From Corylus avellana (Eukaryota; Streptophyta; Magnoliopsida; Fagales; Betulaceae): 64,000 bases of DNA. The position numbers were made by a program, and so were the translations under genes. Below, piece by piece: positions 38,086 through 50,983 of this stretch; within the stretch, counting starts at the first letter, position 1; the number at the start of each line of letters is the position of its first letter. The notes beneath the pieces were generated by a model that ran no database searches, had not been told where the DNA came from, and saw nothing but the letters and a program-made list of their open reading frames with translations. Location of the stretch: assembly GCF_901000735.1 (NCBI RefSeq), contig NC_081542.1, positions 31,382,111 to 31,446,110 of the forward strand. The letters are read 5' to 3'.

Positions 38086-41000
38086 CTATGGCTTCCAATT
38101 TGGATTTGGTCTTTTCTTTTTAGCCTCCATAATTTCTATTCCTTTTTGGATTGTTGTAACAATGCGTTTGCCTTTTACTTTGTCTGATGATGAAGAAGTA
38201 GTTCCACCACCCCTGGCTGCACCACCCCTAATTGCCCCACCCCTAGCTGCTCCACCCCTAACTGTACCACCCCTAGTTGCCCCACCCCTAGTGCCAGTTA
38301 CTACAGTTGCACCACCCCTAGTCAATGGACCTTTTCTTGTAGGTCCTGAAGTTGCACCACCCCTAGTCAATGGACCTTTTCTTGCAGGTCCTGAAGTTGC
38401 ACCACCCCTAGTCAATGGACCTTTTCTTACAGGTCCTGAAGTTGCACCACCCCTAGTTAATGGACCTATTCTTCTAGGTCCTGAAGTTGCACCACCCCTA
38501 GTTAATGGACCTTTTCTTGCAGCTCCTAAAGTTGCACCACCCCTAGTTAATGGCCCTCTCCTTGCAACAGCTTCAGTTTCACTTCCATCTTTAGTTAGAT
38601 CAATGTGTATTGGCCCAGTGTTTTTTATGGGAACACTATGACAAATACCAGCTATCCGATCCGAACGGCGAGTCCTTGTTGCAGGCCCTCCCATTGACAA
38701 TGTAGGAACTACCAGATCATCTGTTAATTCTCTGAGTGACACACCCCATGCTGGAGGTACGATAATGCCTGCACCAAATCCTGCTTCATCCTCCGCAAAT
38801 GTAGGTGGAAGTGATACTCTTCCTTCATCAGTATCAGCAATGGTATGTGATACCCTTCCTTCGTCAGCAACCCCAGTGGGCGGTAATTCTCTTCTTTTAT
38901 AACCAAATCCAGGGGGCGGTGTGTGGTCTCGCTCATCAACAAGTTGTGGGATGTTGATTACCTTGCTCTTGGAATGTGTACCACCAACACTTGTAGACGC
39001 TTTCCTGTTGGATATGCCCTTCTTCTTTATATGTTAAAAAACAAAAAAAGCAAAAAAAAAAAAAAAGCAAAACATTCTGAAAGTTAGTTTAAACAGCACT
39101 AACTATGAGGGTACAAAAAACAAACATAAAACAAGTGAAATGTAATGACCTTAAAAACTGTAGTTTTTTGTTGTGGACCATATAGTCCACCACCACTTGT
39201 CGGCTGACCCCTCTGCACAACAAATAGTGGAAAGAAAAAATATTAATAATTGCATTTGTTGAAAGTGGAGTACAATAATACCAATCATTGAAACCTGGTA
39301 TACTGAATGAAGAAAAATCTTATCAATTGTTCTCCTAACCGTAAGGAGGCCCCATACCAAGAGAAAATATGCAATAGATGTAAGTCAATCCCAAACTCAA
39401 TCCCAATAAGATGATATTTTAGTACTCAATGCTAGAATTTCCTATAGTAATACCATATCATTGAAAGTAGTACCTTTTCCACAACTTTTTGTTTGCCTTT
39501 CGTCACTTTAGGTGTCCTTGAACCAACCCTTTGTGACTGAACACATAACACCCGATAACAACAAATAAGTGTCACAATATTATCATGTATAAAAGCACAC
39601 ACACTATAAATATTATTAAGCATCTCATTATTAAATATAATAGTTACGTATTAGAAACTTACAGATGTTGTACTCGACATTCTGCTGTTAGATGCTTCAC
39701 TTCTATTCGTTGAACATTACCTTTTATTGTGACCAACACCATTACACTTCCCACATTTCATTCTAGCTCCAAATTTCCTCCCTTTTCCTTTGCTTCTTTG
39801 GCCTACCAGGAGCAATTTGTCCTATTGGAGGCTCCAATTTATCATGACTTGTTTTGATCCACTATTCCTCACTAAGCATGGGTATATAACTGGAGCATAT
39901 GCCTTCTTGTACACCGCTATAGTAAAGCATTCATCAACATAATCCTCAGGATCCCTACAATCATAAAGTATAGCAGCCACTGCATGGGGACATGGGATTC
40001 CGGTAAGTTCCCACTGCCTGCAACCACACCTCCTTCTATAGAGGTGTACCACAAACTGTTTATTATCCGGACAAGTAACTTCAAACATCAAATCACTAGC
40101 ATACTGCGCAATGCAATCCACTGCTTCTAACCCAATTGCTTCCAACTTTGCAGCAATCCTAGTGCATCACTTCCCAGTCAATTTCTCTATCCCTTCCTTC
40201 TTAGCTTGATATCTTCTCATCAGCTTCTTCCTTATCATCTCCAACATGGTCAATATGGGCTTGTCACGAGCCTTTAGAATGTATGAGTTGAAACACTCAT
40301 AGATGTTGTTCACTAGTAAGTTGCACTTTGAGTAGTCACTAAACCATGCCCTAGACCACCCGCTAGGGTCAACATTACTCAAATATTCATAGGCGTCTTT
40401 GTTCATTTTCTTCAAGTCTTTCATATGATCATTGAAATCATATTCTGTGTATGAAGACACTGCAGACCATAATTGTTCCTTCAATGCCAACCCTCGATGC
40501 CCCTCAATGTCTCTAAAGTTGGCATATAGATGCCTAACACATATCCTGTGATCAGCCATTGGCATAACAACCTCAAAAGCAGGGATAAGACCCTGCAAAA
40601 TAAAATAATAATATGTTACCTTTTCTAGAGTCAAACAAAGTGCATGAATATTTAAAGTGTGACAAAAATGTTACCTTCTGCCAATCTGAAATGAATGTAG
40701 GCCTAGCATGCCTGGCATGGGTATGAAGATCAGACACCAGTGTTTCAAGGAACCAAATCCAACTGTCTTTGGTCTCAGCTTCGACAACCGTGAAAGCAAT
40801 TGGGTACATGTTGTTGTTCCCATCTCTTCCAACTGCAGACAGGAGTTGGCCCTTTAATGGTCCTTTTAGGAAGCACCCATCTACCCTTATGAAAGGCCTA
40901 CAACCCTCTAGAAAGCCCTTCTTCATGGTTGCCAGAGAAACATACAATCTTCCAAATCTTGGAGGCAAATTTGGGTTTGGTCTGTCCATTTTCATCAGAA

Positions 41001-42278
41001 CACAGCTTCCACTGTTAGTATACCTCAAGGTTTCACAATAGTCCCACAACCTCCGATATTGGTCCTCAAGATTCCCATATAACTTTTGTTTGGCCTTCCT
41101 CCAAGCTCTGTACATCATAGTTGGATTTACATCCACACGCCATTTGTCCTTCACTTCATTTTGGATTACTTCCAAAGGCATGTTGGGCTGAACCCTGAAC
41201 TTGTCAATTAGCTTGTTCACAATCCAAGTGGAGTTGACTATGTGTTTCTGTATTTCCGACCACAACTGTGCTTAGAGTGTACAGATCTTACCTAAAATGA
41301 TTTTTCCTCAGGCATCTTTCTTGCATACACTCGATACTTACATTTGGCATCTCTACATACCGCTACACACCTCATTGTTTCATTTTTTTAAAATCTGACA
41401 TCCTTCCCCCTCTTCAGGTTATACACCCTAACAGCTTCCCTAAACATCTTAATATTTGGGAATTTCATCTAAAGCTGAATGGCTGGATCCCCTAGATCCA
41501 CAGCATGAAAATCTAATGTGGGTGTAGATATGGTTTCACCATCTTCATCACTAAGGACTGGTGACACAAGAATATCACTCCTACCCATGTTGGAGTTGTC
41601 ATCATCATCATCATTATTGTCATCAAATGATTTCTTAAACTTACCTCTACTGTTATCCACTTCATCTCGCTCATCAACAGCAGCCTCTTCCTCATCATTG
41701 TCATGATGATCACTTCCATCATCATCACCCTCTTCTACACCTCTTTCATCCCTATCTTGTTCCTCATCCTCACACTCCGCTACATTGGACGTATTAGGCT
41801 GTGTTTTTGATGGTTCAGCCCCATCATCAATCCCATCAACATCTACATCAAATAGATGTTCGTCATCACTAATCTTATCACGCCACCAAGGGTCGTTAAG
41901 ATCAACCCTCCCTCCATCCTCATCTTCATCCTCTTCCTCACATTCCTCTTCACCAACTCCACTCTCTCCGAAAGAAACAACAAATAAGTGCACTATGTTA
42001 TGACCAGTATGGGAGGCAACCATAGATAACACAACATAGTCAGATGTAATCAAATGCAACCCACTAGCTAGAGTTTTACCAGGTTCTTGAAAATAAATTA
42101 AATCCCCTGAGTTATACCCATAATGTCGACATATGGCTTCCAATTCAAAGTAAGACAATTCATCTGGGTAAACACTTTCTGTATGGACTGCCACATCCCC
42201 CCCAACATACTCACATCCAACTATTCTATTGAATCTATCCCCATAATGGACCTCGAACACTAATCTTGAATTGGCCAT
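38086..42278 (-). pseudogene. MULE transposase (mudrA-like), multi-exon, disrupted
   Basis: The ATG at 42278-42276 (MANSRLVFEVHYGDRF) starts an N-terminal domain followed by a long Asp/Glu-rich stretch to 41472. TAG at 41469-41471 breaks it, and TAA and TAG codons follow before a frameshift near 41250. The MULE DDE domain follows with RVDGCFLKGPLKGQ and ISDWQKG, split by an 82-bp intron (40674-40593), and CVRHLYANFR with the C-x2-H motif. TGA near 40167 follows KLTGK. A SWIM zinc finger CGC...GIPCPHA lies near 39990-40030, then GRPKKQRKR and a zinc knuckle CGKCNGVGHNKR with a stop before its last Cys. Small 3' exons (about 39530-39478 and 39210-39156) lead to a last exon ending at 38086. That exon holds six 15-residue copies of GPLTRGGATSGPxRK and an RGG-rich end. 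The enzyme would cut and join DNA at MULE ends; this copy cannot. Confidence 0.88.
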
Positions 42279-42840
42279 CCTAGAAAGTGAAAATAAATAT
42301 TTAACGAATTTTATAATAAAAAACATCTAAAGAAAAATAAACGAAATTGATACAATGATTTAATTGTAAATTGAAGATGGTAGAATGAAATAGCCATTAT
42401 CAAATAAAACTTTTGACAAGTACTTACGAATTTTAAACCACCTATCGAATAACTCTAAATCCGGCAATTGGGCGGGTTAAGAAAGTTCCACAATTTGCAG
42501 TTGATGGGAATTTGTATCCTGCATCAATAATGACTATAAGCAAGGAATTATTTGACTTGGTTTCATATCTCCAATATTATTATACCGTAACAATGAACAC
42601 TTTGTCGAAAATAAAACCCTCTAACACTTTTCCCCCCAAATGATATGATCATTGAAATCATAGCATACATCCCTCATCATTAAACGTGATGCTTTAGTCG
42701 TTTTGTTGAAGCGGAAGAAATAAATTATTCATTTAGAAATGTTTCATGATTTATGATGATTAAAACATATGTTGTTTGGTTATTATTCTTAATTTACTTT
42801 GTTCTTAACATGTAATTAACCCTTTGGTGTTGACAGATGA

Positions 42841-43052
42841 TATAATTTTTTTTGATATCCCATAAGGCTCGAAAAGACTGGAATCAAATCACTACTGATC
42901 ATATAATTTCAAGTTGACACCTTAAAATTTCAAGTCAAGATGCAAAGTTTAAAGAAGCGAAAATCTTTCCACTATAATTCTTAATGATCAGTAGTGATTT
43001 GATTCCAGTCTTTTCCAAAGAGCCCTATGGGATATCAAAAAAAATTATTATA
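42841..43052. repeat. Near-perfect hairpin, arms of about 62 and 67 bp
   Basis: The left arm 42841-42902 contains TTTGATATCCCATAAGGCTC and GACTGGAATCAAATCACTAC; the right arm 42984-43050 is its inverse with a few changes. The loop is about 80 bp. It lies upstream of the transposase start, inside the MULE. It may be a small MITE or a hairpin RNA source; no target duplication was identified. Confidence 0.85.
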
Positions 43053-44055
43053 ACTAAAATTAGCACTCTTCCAACCGAAAATGTCAACGTGTCTTCAACA
43101 TTCGTAAACAACAATGTCAAATTACCTTTTGACAATAATTCATCAGAAGTGCACTTAAGAATTGTCTTTTGACCAGAATTTCTTTAATGTGTGAGTGCAC
43201 TTCTCTCTCTTACAAATGCGTGCACACTTATCTCCTCTTTCTTTCATCCATTAAGTCCACCACCACTTGCTACTGCCATTGTAAATGGATTAATACATTA
43301 TCATTGTGATCAAATAGAAATTAGAAATTTATATGTTACATCTAAAAATTGTGCCATCATTTTTTTTCAACAGCTCGAACGGTATTCATACTTTTTACCC
43401 TTTTTTCTTAGCTATAAACTTCTCTTTATTATTTAAATATATCATTATGAAGAGGATAGTTTTAAAATCTAAAGAAATGATTTGGGCAAATTTAATATGT
43501 CTACCTACAATCAGCACTGGTATAATTTTTCTTTTTGGTACTGGGCACAGGGAGGCGGGGGTTACAATAGCAGATGATCTATTGAGCTTTATGAGTCAAA
43601 ATTTCATGCTAATAGACAACTATTATTAAATAGATTTTATTAAGTCTTTCTATCATTCATGAATTTTTCTAAGTTATATAATTAACTCACAAGTAACTAG
43701 GAGATCATGTTGAAAATAAATAGTAGGTTGCCTCTCATGTCACAGAAAGGTTGTAAACTTCTAAGCCAAATAAGTGGAGAAGAAAAGGAAGACAAGAGAT
43801 TAGATTTATAGCTTCCATTACTTAAAGGGGGCAAATCATGAATCAAACCTATGTAAGTTGGATGACTTATCAAGGCTATAAATGTTAGAAAAATAAAAAC
43901 TAAATTTCCTCTACAAAATCTCTCGACATATATATTCCTTATTATGTTTTCATTATATTTTCTTTATTAGATTGTATTCTTTAGCACACATAATGTTACC
44001 TTTTCTAGATATACATTTTCCTTAATATGCTTCCATTATATTTTCTTTCTAGATA
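43053..44055. other. No gene seen in this part of the MULE
   Basis: Short plus frames (42984-43172, 43191-43436, 43333-43629) show no motif. The phrase ACAATAGCAGATGATCTATTGAGC near 43565 recurs near 44570, a further local duplication. Confidence 0.45.
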
Positions 44056-44470
44056 TAGAAGAAGAAGAAGAAAAAGTTGAAGGAGAAATAGAAAATGTTT
44101 ATGGATAATTCCATAAAAACGAATATGAATATGAATGATTGAACACCTTCTTTTTCATAAGCCAATCAATAGCAAAACAAAGAAAAAGTTGACAGACAAA
44201 TAGAAAATGTTTATGGAGAATTCCATATAAACAAATATGAATATGAATGATTGAACACCTTCTTTTTCAGAAGCCAATCAATAGCAAAACAAAGAAAAAG
44301 TTGAAGGACAAACAGAAAATGTTTATGGATAATTCCATATAAACAAATATGAATGATTGAACACCTTCTTTTTCAAAGCCAATCAATAGCAAAACAAAGA
44401 AAAAGTTTGTTTATGGATTTCCATATAAACAAATATGAATGATTGAACACCTTCTTTTTCAAGTATTTTA
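44056..44470 (+). repeat. Tandem array of about four ~115-bp units
   Basis: Units share AGAAAATGTTTATGGATAAT, ATGAATGATTGAACACCTTC and AAGCCAATCAATAGCAAAAC. The later units are shorter through internal loss. Confidence 0.9.
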
Positions 44471-45429
44471 TATTAAGGATTTTGTCCCTTTATCCTTATT
44501 GGAAGTTTAGATATTTGGTGTTTGATATTTAAGAAGTTGCAATTTGGTTCTTAAATTACTTAAAATATTACAATAGCAGATGATCTATTGAGCCTTATCA
44601 GTCAAAATTTCATGCTAATAGCCAACTTGCTAAATATATACATATTTTTTTCTTTTATGTGCTTCACAATCTTGTTAGTAACTCATTATTTTGTCTCATT
44701 TATCTCAAATTACAAATGAGAACTTCAATGGTAATGAAAAATATCCAAATCTCAATTATGCCAGGAACAAGCCCATCAAACAAGCAATACTAGCACCTGA
44801 AACTACAAAATTCAGCCTCTCTTAATTTTTCCTAATTCATACTACAAAATTCAGACTACAAAATACACCACTGTTCAACAAATACACAATAAATCTTTAA
44901 TCATTTCCCTAAACCCTAAACAAATCCATAGCTAAACTCATTTCAAACCATTTAACCAACCTATTAATTTCAATCGACAACAACCCTAAACCCTAAATAT
45001 TCCCCCAAATCCCCCAATATTACACAAAACCGTAAACCCTAATTATTCCCCCAATATTACACAAAACTTTATCAGTATCAGCAAATTTGGGGCATACCTT
45101 GTAATTTAATCGAATTTATGTAAGAGGGTAGTGTGCTGTCCCCTTTCTCCAAGCACAAGGGGACCAAGAACGAATTCACCGAAACTGTCGTCTTCCTCTT
45201 GTCGTGTGCGTGTCATGTGGGTGGGGTAGAAACACACGGGGACCACGAAAATCACTTTTGGTAGTCACAAGGGGACCACGTTTCTTCTTGTCGTCTTCAA
45301 CCGTATGATTTCTGTGGTTATTGGAGTGAAGAAGGGGGAGGGAGCTACATGAGGCCGTGAGGGATGAGTGAAAAAACGGGTCGACTAAGGTTGGAGTGAA
45401 AAAAGAAAAAGAAAAGGGCTTTAGGTGTT
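44471..45429. other. MULE right inner region, no gene
   Basis: Contains AACCCTAAA-like phrases at 44910, 44990 and 45030 (short interstitial telomere-like matches) and a G-richer block 45120-45420 next to the right TIR. The transposase promoter would be expected here or in the TIR; no single element stands out. Confidence 0.4.
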
Positions 45430-45636
45430 ATTGAGGGAAAACTTGGAAGAGCAAGCTAAAAAAGCTCACGTGATATGCATGTGAGACGTTTTCCATCCAG
45501 TTTGACTGCAGATACTAATAGAAGGTTTAAATTGACAATTTTTGCAACTTTAGGGTGGTACATTGCAAATTTTGAAACTTTGGAGTTCAAATTAGAAAAT
45601 CCCTGAAACTTCAGAAAGGTAAAATGGATTTTTCCC
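45430..45636 (-). repeat. MULE right terminal inverted repeat
   Basis: Inverse of 34762-34968, sharing GGATGGAAAACGTCTCAC and ATATCACGTGAGCTTTTT. Confidence 0.88.
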
Positions 45637-45649
45637 TATATATATATAT

Positions 45650-48400
45650 CTTAAAAAAAGAAAAATGTGGGTGTAGACTCTTACGTAGCTTCCTTAAATA
45701 GTGACTAATAATTGAGCACCTCAACTTAGGTTGGCATGGCTGAGTTTAAGTCCTTGTCATAATTAAACCTTGGCAGTATTTCATGCTTTTTCTTTTTCTT
45801 TTTGAATTTAAATTTTTTAAGATAAGTTTGTAAGATGTATATCAATTTGAGGGTATTAATTCGTGTTTGCGTGTCCGTTTTGGGTTGTGTCAAGGTATAA
45901 GTATAAGACTATAGGTCAACCCTAACAGACCTATTTAATTTAATGGGTTAGGAGCCTGTTTGGAATTATGTTTGAGAAATAGACCTTTTAAGTCAAAAAA
46001 ACACTTTTTGGCAAAAGCCTCATTTGTAAACTTTTGTCAAAAGTGCATTTTAGTCATTTTTGGAATAAAAAAGTCAAAAAATTACGTTTGAAATTTTTTA
46101 CTAAACATGTCAGCTTTTGTTTGGTACAGCTTTTTAGATACTAAAAAAGAACTTTTTAAGCTCTCTAACATAATCTCAAACAGGTCCTCAACCCCACAAC
46201 CTTACCTTCTAATTTTGTATTGAGTTCGTGTAGGGTTCTCGTGCCTTGTCAAAAAGTACAAGCTATTATGTCACATGTCAGGTTTAAGTTGTATCAAGGT
46301 ATGTGTGTAAGACTATATATGTTAACTTTATCCGGACCCATCTAATTAAATAGATCATACTCTTCAATGTTAAAATTTTGAATTCGAATCAGATTCATAC
46401 GTCATGTCAAAACTTTTCATCCCTAGTATCAATCCCACCACTGCTACAAATTAAACATGGATAAGGCAGTATTTTTTTTGTATTGAGAAATAATTTCGTT
46501 GGAAAATGTTTTCAATAGAAATCATTTTATCCAAAAAAATTATTGATTCTCCATTATCCGGTTAAATTTTTGAAAATAATTGGGAAAAGGTTTTCAACCA
46601 GTAGACTTTTACCGAAAATCAATACTCACGTCCGAACGAAACAATCCACATGCTGTTGCGTACAAGTCCAAAAACACACCACAATTTCATCCACCACTTG
46701 CGTCAAATATGACGGCCCAGGGATGGAAAGAAACAGACAGCCCAATATGAAATCTGTAAGGGAACTTTTCACAAGCAAGTTTTATACGCCACCTATGGAT
46801 GGTCTTGTTTGGTTTCTTCGGCCGATTACTGATGATTGTGTGGCAAGTTCTTTCGGGTTTTGTTCCGTTTAAGAAACTTTGCCTTTTAATATGATATTTT
46901 TAGGCGGTTTCGGTTTATTTGATGGGCAAATCATTTATTTGGCTCATTGCGAATGATTCTTAGAGAAATTCTGTCACCTTATTTTTTTATTTTCTTGTCA
47001 TTTCCTTTTCGCTTCCCCAACATTGAATACAAAAAAAATAAAAAAACAAGTTTCATACGCCACCCTAAACCCAAATCAATCTGCACACATTACAAAAAAC
47101 CAAGGCGGTGGTTATACACAAACATCCAATTCATCCAAATAACATGGGGATCATACGGCCAAGCAGCAGCCCCTTGATAGGATCTCCAAAATATTTTCAA
47201 ATATTTCTGATTTCCTTTTACTTGTACATCACGCTTATTTCTTTCTATAGACAATTACTTGAATCTTACGCTTATTTTCATATCAAGTTTTATTGATCTT
47301 TATAAATAAGGTGTAGATGTTGTATGGCAAATCAATCAATGAAAAATATTAATTGCTTTAAGCAAGAATTTTAGGTTTAATCCTTTCGAAGTGGTCAATT
47401 TTTCTCTTTAATTTCTGGATTTTCTCATTTTCATTAGATAGAAACCCTTGGGTTCCTATTACCCAATGGTTGGTGCTTTTAGTTGTGGGTAGCAATTTGT
47501 GTTCGCCTGTTCGGTTCGGATCATGTCAAAACATGTGTATAAGATTATTTAGGTCAACCCTAACTCTTTAATTTTGTATTTGATTCATGTCAGATTCGCG
47601 GATCATGTCAAAAATTGCCTTTCATTATATTGCGTGTCGAAGTATAGGTATAATAAGATTATATAAGCCAACTCTAACTCAACTCATGTAATTAAACGGG
47701 TTAACCCTTTAATTTCGTATTAAGTTCATGTCGAATTTCAAGTTGTGTAAAAAATGATGAAAATTGGTATTTATGTACCGATTACATAGCCGTAAATGAG
47801 TACGCGCTCACCTCACCAATGCATGGTTTCCTGCTAAACTCTCACACATGCAGCCAAACTCAAGCTCATTGTTCCCATGTGCATGAAGAGTATAAGCACC
47901 ATCTTTTCTTTGTTCAGCATCGTGCATCATTGTGAAAATAAATCCAATACACTGAAAACTCCTCTTACATGGTAAAAATATAATGAATTCACATTTTATT
48001 TGTAAACAGTAAGTTCGAAAGAGGATTTTTTATTTTTATTTTTTATTTTACTGAAAAAACGCACCAAAAGAAACAAAAAATTATTAGTTACACAAATTAA
48101 AATATGCAACGTTAAACTAACCAAACAAACAAGGAATGAAAATGCAAATGGAAAATGACATGTCTTAGGGTGATGAATGAAACTCTAAATGCAGTTCTAG
48201 TGACATTTAAAATAGCAGTGTCATTGATGCTGTGGGCAGTTTTCCATTAGACTAGTGTTAGAAAAAAAATGATAATATCTCTTGACTCTGACATTGGATG
48301 GAAGGAAGCTTGGTAGTGTTGGAAAACTGATTGAAAGGCCTACAAAATCATGTTTCATGAAATTTTACCAATTCCAACAAAATGGGATGTAAAGAGAATT
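45650..48400. other. No gene; short dispersed repeats
   Basis: Related phrases of the kind GTGTCAAGGTATAAGTATAAGACTATA...GTCAACCCTAAC...TTTAATT occur at 45890, 46290, 47520 and 47640. They look like diverged copies of one dispersed plant repeat. ORFs at 46543-46872 and 46947-47177 have no recognisable content. Confidence 0.45.
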
Positions 48401-48424
48401 ATTAAAAGGTGGATATACACCCGC

Positions 48425-48655
48425 CTTCCAAATCTCAATTCAAACTGGATTTGGAACGAGGCTAGCTATCTACAGGATTTCTAGAAAGGCGCGTTCCAAA
48501 TCTTGGTTCAAACTAGAATTGGAGCGAAGTGATCCAAGGGAGACAGTAGCGCGTTCCAAATCTTAGTGAAAATGGGATTTGGAACAAGGTGATTCAATGA
48601 ATTGCTATAGCGCGCATCCCAAATTTCAATTCAAACTGGATTTGGAACAAGTGGA
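48425..48655. repeat. Four tandem palindromic units (TTCCAAATC...GATTTGGAA)
   Basis: Units begin near 48427, 48497, 48556 and 48618. Each holds TTCCAAATCT(C)A(A)TTCAAACTGGATTTGGAA, whose ends are inverted copies, so each could fold alone. The first three spacers end in GCGCG(T) before the next unit. Confidence 0.88.
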
Positions 48656-48659
48656 AATT

Positions 48660-49472
48660 CTTACAAGATCGAACAAGTAAATGGCCTTGTTTGAATTGGC
48701 TATGGCAAATTTTTGTAAACTGATTTTCTTTCAGTGTTTTATTAGGGTTAGGAGTTTAGGTAGTATAGCCCCTAATATTTCCCAGTGTTTCTTTCTCTCT
48801 TCCTTCTTACCTTCTCAATAATAGAAAATAGAAAATAGATAATAGTTGGTGTAGGATTATGTTTAGTTTATGTGACCATAAAGCATGTAATGGAGTTTTT
48901 GGTGGACTTTGGTTACTATAAAACAAACAAATATTACACTCAAAGTGATGATGTTACACATGATGTCACGATGATGGGCTAAAACACACATGAGAGTTTC
49001 ACAAAGGCTTTGATAAGAAGTATCAGTAGAGCTTGAATGTTCGCATTCAGCACATAGTGGTGGGGAGTTATATATATCCAAGTTGAATACAAGATGGAAT
49101 GAAATATATCCTTGTTACCACCAGGCACCAGTGGGCGTTACCTCCAATGTGAGGGACCAACCCACGTGTCTTTTAAAAAGGCACACGGACCATAAAGTGC
49201 AAAAAAACAAAACAAAAAAAAACAGAAGAGAAAAAAAAGAGAAAAAAGAGTTTTGGCCTAATTAATTTCGTCACATATTGGAACTGTTTGTGATCTAATC
49301 CAGATGAAATTTTAATATGTTGCTCTTCACAATGAGAGCTACGTATCGACTAGTATTGATTGTTGAATTTTCTCACCCGTTACTTAATTGCTAATACCCA
49401 CTTAGTGATATATTTCCTTGTTCTTGTTGAAATCCAATTACTCTAATTTATGTTTAATTCAAAAATGCATGA
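48660..49472. other. No recognised gene
   Basis: Short frames on both strands (48863-49081 minus, 49083-49265 plus) show nothing familiar. Sequence to the left of the short LTR element at 49478 should include more of the old copia if that element continues, but I could not recognise any pol domain. Confidence 0.4.
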
Positions 49473-49477
49473 TTCTT

Positions 49478-50978
49478 TGTTAGAATATTTTATATTATTC
49501 TCTAGGGTTTATTCCCTACCTTAGTTTAGGTTTCTTATTTATCACTCATAACCTCTCTATAAATAGAGGCATCTGTAATCACATCAATAACATATAATAG
49601 AAGACTCAATACAATGTAGTCCTTATGCTTCCGCTCTCTCTCTCTTTCTCTTCTCTCTCATTCTCCCGCTTTTCAATATATTTAACATGGTATCAGATCC
49701 ACTTTCTTGTGGCCTCCAAAAACGTCATTGACGTTTCCTAACGCTCCCTTCGACGACCTCTGTTCCAGCAGTCCGTACGCTGCCGCAAAGCCTCTAAAGC
49801 CGCTGTAAATCTCTTCAACACCTTCACCACAACCTCATTTGCAAAAGTAATCCCATAATCAAGCTTGCAAGGTATAGATCTATCGATTTGTGGAAGCTCA
49901 GCCGCCAACGGCACACCAACACGCCCCCACGCGCCACCGAGAGTTTCTCCATGCACCTCACGTGCCGTCACCATGACTCATTTTGGCCAAACTACCACTT
50001 CTTTTAATGTTTCGGCTCCAGATCGGTGGATCTGGGAAATATCAGCCAATTTCAGCAATCCTCATGCTCACAGGTGACTCCCGAAGGTGCTGCCATTCTG
50101 CCACGCGCCACTGCCTTCAGTCGATCAATCTTCTTGCTGCACTGTTCCAAAGATCCTTTACCGGCAGTCCAGGATACGTAAGAAAATCCGCCAACGGATC
50201 CCAGACGTGCCGGTAGAAGTTCTGCATGTAGGTTTCACACACTCTTGGAACGCGTGTGCGCCACACGCGCCAGACGCTTCCCCTCTTGCTGCAGCCACAT
50301 GTTAGCCTCTCAGAGCGCCACGTCAATCTTTGCCATGGATCTGCCGATCTAGTCCTTTAACCCAACCCAGTGGGTATGAATCCGGTTTGGTTCACTAGGT
50401 TTCATTACCCGAACCAGCCCAATCTCAAACCGGTCCATATGGCTCAGGCCTATTAGGCCCACCGGGTCAATTCACCCAAATCTAGTCTGACTCTGTCTAC
50501 TAGAAACTGGTCAACCTGGTTTTAATATGGGCCTACCAATTCAGCCCATCAAGCTCAACAAAATAATTTTCCAGCCCAAGTTCATGGCTAAAATCTTTCA
50601 CAGCCCAGCTGCCACCAGTAGCCACTGCTGGCAGCCAGCAACCGCTGTCCTCCGCCTTCGGCCGCCATATTCCAGCCATCAGTTTGGTGAATTTTTTGGC
50701 CCCCAAAAAAAAAAAATTATAATTTCCCTTTCTTTTTCTCAAACTCAAACTTACACCTTAAGTTTGAAGGGGGGGTGTTAGAATATTTTATATTATTCTC
50801 TAGGGTTTATTCCCTACCTTAGTCTAGGTTTCTTGTTTATCACTCATACCCTCTCTATAAATAGAGGCCTCTGTAATTACATCAATAACAAGAATAGAAG
50901 ACTCAATACAATGTAGTCCTTATGCTTCCACTCTCTCTCTCTTCTCTCTCCTTCTTCTGCTCTCCAATATATTTAACA
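49478..50978 (+). mobile_element. Short non-autonomous LTR retrotransposon, element R2
   Basis: LTRs of 210 bp (49478-49687) and 203 bp (50776-50978), both starting TGTTAGAATATTTTATATTA and ending TTTAACA. The 5-bp duplication TTCTT lies at 49473-49477 and 50979-50983. The primer site TGGTATCAGATCC starts at 49688, and a G-run precedes the 3' LTR. The interior (1.09 kb) has no gag or pol. It is GC-rich with Ala/Pro/Arg-codon sequence on both strands, so frames such as 49738-49974 and 50117-50326 are probably not genes. Like R1, it has inverted CAAACTCAAA / TTAAGTTTGA sequence before the purine tract, so the two belong to related families. Confidence 0.93.
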
Positions 50979-50983
50979 TTCTT

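Larger units (their letters stand above)
34762..45636. mobile_element. Mutator-like element (MULE), 10.9 kb, with two convergent genes
   Basis: Terminal inverted repeats of about 207 bp (34762-34968 and 45430-45636) begin GGGGAAAATTCACTTTACC and, in reverse complement, GGGAAAAATCCATTTTACC. By eye they are about 90 percent identical. TA repeats of 13 bases flank both ends (34749-34761 and 45637-45649), so a 9-bp duplication would lie inside a TA target. Between the ends lie a MULE transposase read leftward from the right TIR (42278 to 38086) and a small GRF-finger gene read rightward from the left side (36265 to 36895). Two tandem arrays and a hairpin also lie inside. The transposase is broken, so present movement would need another source. 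Confidence 0.9.

Noticed and set aside
38162..38641. 159-codon plus frame of Pro-rich repeats (PLVNGPFLxGPEVAP)
   Set aside because: It is the antisense of the 45-bp repeats in the transposase tail. The minus frame connects to conserved transposase exons.
41513..42003. Ser-rich plus and Met-rich minus frames
   Set aside because: They are shadows of the Asp/Glu-rich segment of the transposase.
44900..45050. Several AACCCTAAA phrases, telomere-like
   Set aside because: They are few, scattered and not in a tandem (TTTAGGG)n array, so there is no support for a telomere remnant.
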